Shown: in pieces, positions 59,651 to 64,000 of the stretch | Numbering within the stretch: position 1 is the first letter of the stretch | Layout of the letters: each line of letters begins with the position of its first letter | NCBI RefSeq assembly: GCF_000772535.1 | Contig: NZ_JSUM01000002.1 | Coordinates: 1-64,000 of the forward strand | Length of the DNA stretch: 64,000 bases | Direction: 5' to 3' | From: Chelonobacter oris | GTDB taxonomy: Bacteria > Pseudomonadota > Gammaproteobacteria > Enterobacterales > Pasteurellaceae | The notes under the pieces: model-generated | Seen by the model: the letters and a program-made list of their open reading frames with translations, nothing else | Database searches by the model: none | Told to the model about the DNA's origin: nothing | Position numbers and translations under genes: made by a program

Positions 59651-60913
59651 ATGCAAAATTCCATTCCGGCACATGACGATCTACCGACACAAAGTTTGGT
59701 CAAACAGGCGTTCGTCGGGCTGCAAATGCTGTTTGTGGCATTCGGCGCCTTGGTTCTCGTGCCGTTGATTGTCGGGCTTGACAGCAATACCGCACTTTTG
59801 ACCGCCGGTGTCGGCACGCTGCTGTTTCAACTCTGTACTCGTCGCCAAGTCCCGATTTTTCTCGCCTCTTCTTTCGCTTTTATCGCCCCGATGCAATACG
59901 GTATCGCCACTTGGGGATTAGCGGTGACGATGGGGGGATTAATGGGCGCCGGTTTGGTTTATATCGCGCTGAGTGTCTTGGTGAAACTGAAAGGCGCGGC
60001 AATTCTGCAACGGGTATTCCCACCGGTCGTCGTCGGCCCGATTATCATCATTATCGGCATGGGCTTGGCGCCGTTGGCGGTCAATATGGCGATCGGCAAA
60101 GGCGGGGACGGCGCACAACTTTATCCCTACGAACAAGCCGTTTTAGTGTCGATGGCGACCTTGATCACCACCTTGGCGGTTGCCGTTTTTACCAAAGGCT
60201 TGATGAGGCTGATTCCGATTATGTTCGGCATTGCCGTCGGTTATGTTTTGGCGCTGACTCTCGGCTTAGTTGATTTTACCGCTATCGGCAATGCCGCTTG
60301 GTTCAGTATGCCGACACTCACCACACCGGAATTTAAATTGGAAGCGATTCTCTATCTACTGCCGATTGCTATTGCCCCCGCCATTGAACATGTCGGCGGT
60401 ATCATGGCGATCAGCTCGGTCACCGGTAAAGACTTCCTAAAAAAACCGGGGCTGCACCGCACTTTGCTCGGTGACGGGATTGCCACCTCCGCCGCCTCGT
60501 TTTTAGGCGGTCCGCCGAACACAACCTATGCCGAAGTCACCGGCGCAGTGATGTTGACCCGAAATTTCAATCCGACAATCATGACTTGGGCGGCCTGTTG
60601 GGCTATCGCCATTTCATTCTGCGGCAAAGTCGGCGCATTTTTATCCACTATTCCGACAATTGTTATGGGCGGCATTATGATGTTGGTATTCGGCTCAATT
60701 GCCGTTGTCGGCATGAGTACCCTGATTAAGGCGCAAGTGAATGTATCCGAACCGCGTAACCTGTGTATTATTTCCGTGGTCATGACATTCGGTATCGGCG
60801 GCATGATGTTAAATGTCGGCGAAGTATCGCTAAAAGGCATCAGCCTGTGCGCCATCGTGGCGGTGATCATGAATTTGATTCTGCCGAAGGGTGAACAAGA
60901 ACCCGTTATATAA
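59651..60913 (+). CDS. uraA: UraA, uracil-proton symporter
   Basis: 420 residues, 14 predicted membrane segments, NCS2 family. The helix-8/10 substrate residues are seen in AIAPAIEHVGGIMAI and in GGPPNTTYAEVTGAV. Slightly AT-poor relative to neighbours, still host-like. It works with Upp to salvage uracil. Confidence 0.94.
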   Translation: MQNSIPAHDDLPTQSLVKQAFVGLQMLFVAFGALVLVPLIVGLDSNTALLTAGVGTLLFQLCTRRQVPIFLASSFAFIAPMQYGIATWGLAVTMGGLMGAGLVYIALSVLVKLKGAAILQRVFPPVVVGPIIIIIGMGLAPLAVNMAIGKGGDGAQLYPYEQAVLVSMATLITTLAVAVFTKGLMRLIPIMFGIAVGYVLALTLGLVDFTAIGNAAWFSMPTLTTPEFKLEAILYLLPIAIAPAIEHVGGIMAISSVTGKDFLKKPGLHRTLLGDGIATSAASFLGGPPNTTYAEVTGAVMLTRNFNPTIMTWAACWAIAISFCGKVGAFLSTIPTIVMGGIMMLVFGSIAVVGMSTLIKAQVNVSEPRNLCIISVVMTFGIGGMMLNVGEVSLKGISLCAIVAVIMNLILPKGEQEPVI

Positions 60914-60933
60914 TTCCAAAAGCAGGTGAACGT

Positions 60934-61635
60934 TTGACAACCGCAGTACAACTGACATTGCCAATCCAACAGATAGACGATTTGACGCTACAGAATTTCT
61001 ATGCCGAAAATAATCTGTTGCTGTTGGATGCATTGCGCCGCCATCTACTGCAACAACAGCAACAGTTCTTTTATCTGTACGGCGAATCCGGCTGCGGCAA
61101 AAGCCATTTATTGAAAGCCTGCTGCGACTATCTGTTTGATCGCGGCGGTAACGCCAGTTTTATTCCGCTCAAGCAAGCCGTGCATTTTTCGCCCGATGTC
61201 TTGGACAATCTGGAAAATCAGGATCTGGTCTGCATCGACGATCTGCAACGGATTGCCGGACAACGAAAATGGGAAACCGCACTTTTCGATTTATACAATC
61301 GTATCAAAGAACAAAAACGCGCTATCCTGATTCTCAGTGCCGACGTTTCCCCCCGCCATCTTCCCGTTTCACTCAATGATTTACGCTCCCGTCTCAGTTG
61401 GGGCGAAGTACACAAACTACAGCCGCTCGACGAAATACAGAAACTGAAAGCGCTGCAACAGCGCGCCCGTTTGCGCGGCTTGGAATTGCCGGACGAAGTG
61501 GGATTGTTTTTACTCAAACGGCTGGAACGTGATACCCAGAGCCTTTTCGACACCTTGCAACAGCTCGATCAGGCTTCGTTACAGGCTCAGCGCAAATTAA
61601 CCATTCCTTTTGTCAAACACTGCCTGAATTTATAA
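60934..61635 (+). CDS. hda: Hda, regulator of DnaA
   Basis: 233 residues, single AAA+ domain. The start is TTG at 60934 with AGGTGA upstream. It keeps the clamp-binding motif QLTLP (residues 6-10), which Hda needs to bind the beta clamp. Walker A GESGCGKS at 49-56, Walker B LVCIDDLQRI, and sensor-type LRSRLSWG follow. It promotes ATP hydrolysis by DnaA after initiation. It runs with upp-uraA as in related genomes. Confidence 0.92.
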   Translation: MTTAVQLTLPIQQIDDLTLQNFYAENNLLLLDALRRHLLQQQQQFFYLYGESGCGKSHLLKACCDYLFDRGGNASFIPLKQAVHFSPDVLDNLENQDLVCIDDLQRIAGQRKWETALFDLYNRIKEQKRAILILSADVSPRHLPVSLNDLRSRLSWGEVHKLQPLDEIQKLKALQQRARLRGLELPDEVGLFLLKRLERDTQSLFDTLQQLDQASLQAQRKLTIPFVKHCLNL

Positions 61636-61986
61636 AATTTCCAGCACCGCTTGCGGCGGACGCCCGATTCTTGCCTGCTCGCCGTTAATCACAATCGGAC
61701 GTTCAAGCAATGCCGAATGCTGTGCCAGCGCCGCCAAAAGCTGTTGCTGCGTCAATGCCGGATTGTCTAAGCCCAAAGTGCGGTACAGCTCATCATTCAC
61801 TCTCATCATTCGGCGTACATCGTCAATCCCCAAACGGCGGCAAAGCGTTTGCAGCTCCGCCACCGAATAGGCTTTCTGCAAATAGACTTCCACCTCAGGT
61901 GCAATCCCACGGCTCTCCAATAATTGCAGCGTTTCACGACTTTTCGAACATGTCGGGTTATGCAAAATTTTTACCTTGCCTGTCAT
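61630..61986 (-). CDS. YfgD/ArsC-family arsenate reductase-like protein
   Basis: 118 residues, thioredoxin-like ArsC fold. C13 lies in HNPTCSKSRETLQLL, the active-site pattern of ArsC. VYLQKAYSVAELQTLCRRLG and the late RPIVINGEQARIGRPP also match. Whether it reduces arsenate in vivo is unknown for YfgD-type proteins. It is convergent with hda, and the two stops overlap by 6 bases. Confidence 0.87.
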   Translation of the reverse strand: MTGKVKILHNPTCSKSRETLQLLESRGIAPEVEVYLQKAYSVAELQTLCRRLGIDDVRRMMRVNDELYRTLGLDNPALTQQQLLAALAQHSALLERPIVINGEQARIGRPPQAVLEIL

Positions 61987-62096
61987 TACTTACTCCTTGT
62001 TAATTTTATCGGCTTCATCATGGTTTTAATCTTTCATTAAGTCAATAACTTGTTATAATCAAAAAGTCTGATTTATTTGACCATAGGAAAATACTG

Positions 62097-63164
62097 ATGT
62101 GGGAAATGTTTCAAAAATGGTATAAACGCCGCTTTACTGATCCACAAGCCCTCGGGCTGTTTGCCATTTTATTTTTCCTCTTTGTGGCGATCTATTTCTT
62201 CAGTGATATTATCGCCCCGTTACTGATTGCACTCGTTTTCGCCTACTTACTGGAAACACCGATCACTTTCCTGTCGCAAAAGTTGAAACTGCCGCGAATA
62301 GCGGCCGCTGCTATTACGCTACTGCTGTCTGCGACTTTGATTATTTTCATTATGATCGTGGTCGTGCCGCGCTTATGGACACAGACTATCTCGCTGGTAC
62401 AAGACTTGCCGAACATGATCAATCAATTGCATGAATGGCTGTTGACCCTGCCAGAACATTATCCCGATCTCATAGACTATCCGATGCTCGACGCCCTCTT
62501 CAGCAACGCCCGCACTAAATTGCTGACCTTCGGTGAATCGGCGCTGCGCTATTCGCTGTCCTCACTGCTCAGTCTGGTGACTATCGGCATTTACGCATTT
62601 CTGGTGCCGTTAATGGTCTTTTTTCTAGTGAAGGACAAACAAGAGCTGATTCAAGGCGTAATGCGCTTTATGCCGCGCAACCGCACTTTGGCTTCACAAG
62701 TGTGGACAGAAATGCAAAGCCAGATTTCCAACTATATCCGCGGCAAATTTCTGGAAATCGTGATTATCGGCGCAATCACTTATATTTTATTCCTGTTCTT
62801 CGGTCTGCGTTATCCGTTACTGCTATCGGTCGGCGTGGGCTTATCCGTTCTGGTGCCTTATGTCGGTGCGGTGTTAATCACCATTCCGATTGCGTTGGTT
62901 GCGCTGGTTCAGTTCGGCGTTACCCCGACCTTCTGGTATTTAATGCTGGGTTACCTGATTATCCAAATTCTGGACGGTAATCTGTTGGTGCCGGTCTTAT
63001 TTTCCGAAGCGGTGAACCTACACCCGCTGATTATTATTTTGGCTGTCCTGATTTTCGGCGGATTATGGGGATTCTGGGGCGTCTTCTTTGCCATTCCGCT
63101 GGCAACACTGGTCAAAGCGGTCGTAAACGCTTGGCCGTCGAATGACGATGCCGAACCCGCTTAA
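62097..63164 (+). CDS. perM: PerM/YfgO-type membrane protein (AI-2E transporter family)
   Basis: 355 residues with about seven to eight hydrophobic segments, DUF20/AI-2E family: [34 protein letters not shown], and [20 protein letters not shown]. The family name comes from TqsA, but PerM has no proven AI-2 role. It sits beside the ArsC-like gene as in E. coli yfgD-yfgO regions. Confidence 0.87.
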   Translation: MWEMFQKWYKRRFTDPQALGLFAILFFLFVAIYFFSDIIAPLLIALVFAYLLETPITFLSQKLKLPRIAAAAITLLLSATLIIFIMIVVVPRLWTQTISLVQDLPNMINQLHEWLLTLPEHYPDLIDYPMLDALFSNARTKLLTFGESALRYSLSSLLSLVTIGIYAFLVPLMVFFLVKDKQELIQGVMRFMPRNRTLASQVWTEMQSQISNYIRGKFLEIVIIGAITYILFLFFGLRYPLLLSVGVGLSVLVPYVGAVLITIPIALVALVQFGVTPTFWYLMLGYLIIQILDGNLLVPVLFSEAVNLHPLIIILAVLIFGGLWGFWGVFFAIPLATLVKAVVNAWPSNDDAEPA

Positions 63165-63257
63165 ATCGCCATCAAGTGCGGTACAAACCGCACTTTAGCT
63201 TGATTTCCGCATTTCAGCCTAAAACCGCACCGAAATCACATTTTGCCGCATTACGCC

Positions 63258-63286
63258 TTGTCCGCCGACAGCGGCTTCCTTATACT
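63258..63286 (+). promoter_or_regulatory. Promoter of thiC
   Basis: TTGTCC (63258-63263), a 17-base spacer and TATACT (63281-63286). The expected transcription start, near 63292, coincides with the 5' edge of the riboswitch. Confidence 0.65.
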
Positions 63287-63293
63287 ACTCTCT

Positions 63294-63381
63294 CTTGTCG
63301 GAGTGCCAATGATCTATTGGCTGAGACCGTAAACCGGGATCCGTGGAACCTGCTCGGGTTAAGACCTGCGAAGGGAACAAG
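63294..63381 (+). ncRNA. TPP (THI-element) riboswitch
   Basis: Closing P1 stem CTTGT (63294-63298) / ACAAG (63377-63381). Diagnostic inner sequences are CGGAGTGCC, GGCTGAGACCG, CCGGGATCCGT-GAACCTG, GGTTAAGACCTGCGAAGGGA. It binds thiamin pyrophosphate and controls thiC. The aptamer is followed by AATCATC / GATGATT (63384-63390 with 63405-63411), and there is no clear terminator T run, so control at translation initiation is more likely. Confidence 0.96.
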
Positions 63382-63539
63382 TCAATCATCTTACGTTTCA
63401 ACCTGATGATTTACCAAGATAAACAGACCGCACTTCGGTTACTGCAAACCGTATAAAGTCCGTTTATTTTCTTCCACCACCTCTTTTCCGCTCCGGACAA
63501 GCACTCCTGTTTATTATTTTGACTATAAAGGAATTTGCC

Positions 63540-64000
63540 ATGTCTGACACCAGCATTTATGTGACCAAAACCAGCCGCCGTCACAAACGTGAATCGGCAC
63601 AACAATTCATCAGCAATTTAAAAGGCACGCCCTATCCCGCTTCAAAACGGATTTATCTGCCGGGCTCGCGGCCTGATATTCAAGTACCGATGCGGGAAAT
63701 TGAACTTAGCCCGACATTGATTGGCGGTGATAAAACCCATCCGCAATTCGAGCCGAACGAAGCCGTTCCGGTGTACGACACCTCAGGCGTTTATGGCGAT
63801 GAGAGCCAAACCATCAATGTTAAGCAAGGGATCAGCGCACTTCGCCGACAATGGATTGCCGAACGACAAGATAGCGAAGCGTTAAGTGCGGTCAGCTCGC
63901 AATATACCCAATCACGCCTACAAGACAACACCCTTGATGAATTGCGTTTTCAACGGCAAAGGGCAACGTTACGTGCCCGTAAAGGCAAAACCGTTACCCA
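63540..64000 (+). CDS. thiC: ThiC, HMP-P synthase (partial, runs off the window)
   Basis: The first 153 residues, MSDTSIYVTKTSRRHKRESA onward. The sequence KRIYLPGSRPDIQVPMREIE, SPTLIGGDKTHPQFEPNEAV, and YDTSGVYGD is characteristic of the ThiC N-terminal domain. The radical-SAM cluster-binding C-terminus lies outside. It converts AIR to the thiamin pyrimidine precursor HMP-P. AGGAA precedes the ATG. Control by the TPP riboswitch upstream. Confidence 0.94.
   Translation, partial: MSDTSIYVTKTSRRHKRESAQQFISNLKGTPYPASKRIYLPGSRPDIQVPMREIELSPTLIGGDKTHPQFEPNEAVPVYDTSGVYGDESQTINVKQGISALRRQWIAERQDSEALSAVSSQYTQSRLQDNTLDELRFQRQRATLRARKGKTVT

Larger units (their letters stand above)
63165..63539. other. 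375-base leader region with uptake-signal hairpin and thiC control
   Basis: Noncoding. AAGTGCGGT-ACAA-ACCGCACTT (63174-63195) is a 9-bp stem ten bases after the perM stop and may act as its terminator, though the U run is weak. Then comes a sigma-70 promoter, the TPP riboswitch and its expression platform. Confidence 0.75.

Noticed and set aside
62097-63164. Link between the AI-2E family membrane protein and the lsr AI-2 genes at the left edge
   Set aside because: The family name comes from one member. PerM/YfgO-type proteins have no proven AI-2 role, and the genes are 60 kb apart.

Overview
The window is chromosomal DNA from a member of the Pasteurellaceae belonging to the group that uses the Haemophilus influenzae type of DNA uptake signal. 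The 9-mer AAGTGCGGT (or ACCGCACTT) recurs throughout, in genes and intergenic gaps, often as inverted pairs. Gene content (sxy/tfoX, lsrRK, dapF-DUF484-xerC, leuS-lptE-holA, upp-uraA-hda, GrcA, a single-parvulin SurA) agrees with this. The species cannot be fixed from the sequence alone. No tRNA, rRNA, CRISPR array, transposase or prophage gene was found.

Layout. 1-2.7 kb: lsrR and lsrK, regulator and kinase for autoinducer-2 uptake; the lsr transporter genes would lie to the left, outside the window. 2.8-4.2 kb: a YafJ-type amidotransferase and SprT, followed by an antitoxin-gene remnant. 4.4-12.7 kb: housekeeping genes (xerC, DUF484, dapF, tdk, pfkA, fieF, a lipoprotein, yaaA, ung, grcA). 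12.8-16.6 kb: an acetyltransferase, then a GC-rich insert holding two exported alpha/beta hydrolases, one dienelactone-hydrolase-like with a Tat signal and one of the tannase/feruloyl esterase family. The insert carries a perfect inverted repeat of a Neisseriaceae DNA uptake sequence, which marks it as probably acquired from that family. 16.7-32.6 kb: terC, the carboxy(nor)spermidine pair, metNIQ, gmhB, a DcuC transporter with an M20 peptidase, sxy, bcr, rsuA, maeB and sodA.

32.6-42.4 kb: a surface-polysaccharide cluster on the minus strand (rmlB, rmlA, galU, Wzm/Wzt ABC exporter, a DUF4422-GT8 fusion, glf, a second DUF4422 protein, a WbaP-type initiating transferase). Its centre is very AT-rich. 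It predicts an ABC-exported, galactofuranose-containing glycan. 42.7-52.1 kb: infA, lnt-corC, a sucrose-type PTS permease behind twin palindromic operators, an outer-membrane barrel protein, and holA-lptE-leuS.

52.3-54.1 kb: a small operon coding for an exported transglutaminase-like protein, a MerT-like membrane protein and a MerP-like periplasmic metal binder. It has no mercuric reductase and is the least explained operon in the window. 54.2-64 kb: surA-rsmA-apaH, purMN, upp-uraA-hda, a YfgD/ArsC protein, a PerM-type membrane protein, and a TPP riboswitch in front of thiC, which runs off the right end.

The points most worth a second look are the Neisseria-derived esterase insert and its chimeric first gene, the transglutaminase/MerT/MerP operon, the hairpin over the sxy ribosome-binding site, the twin PTS operators, and the mixed logic of the polysaccharide cluster.
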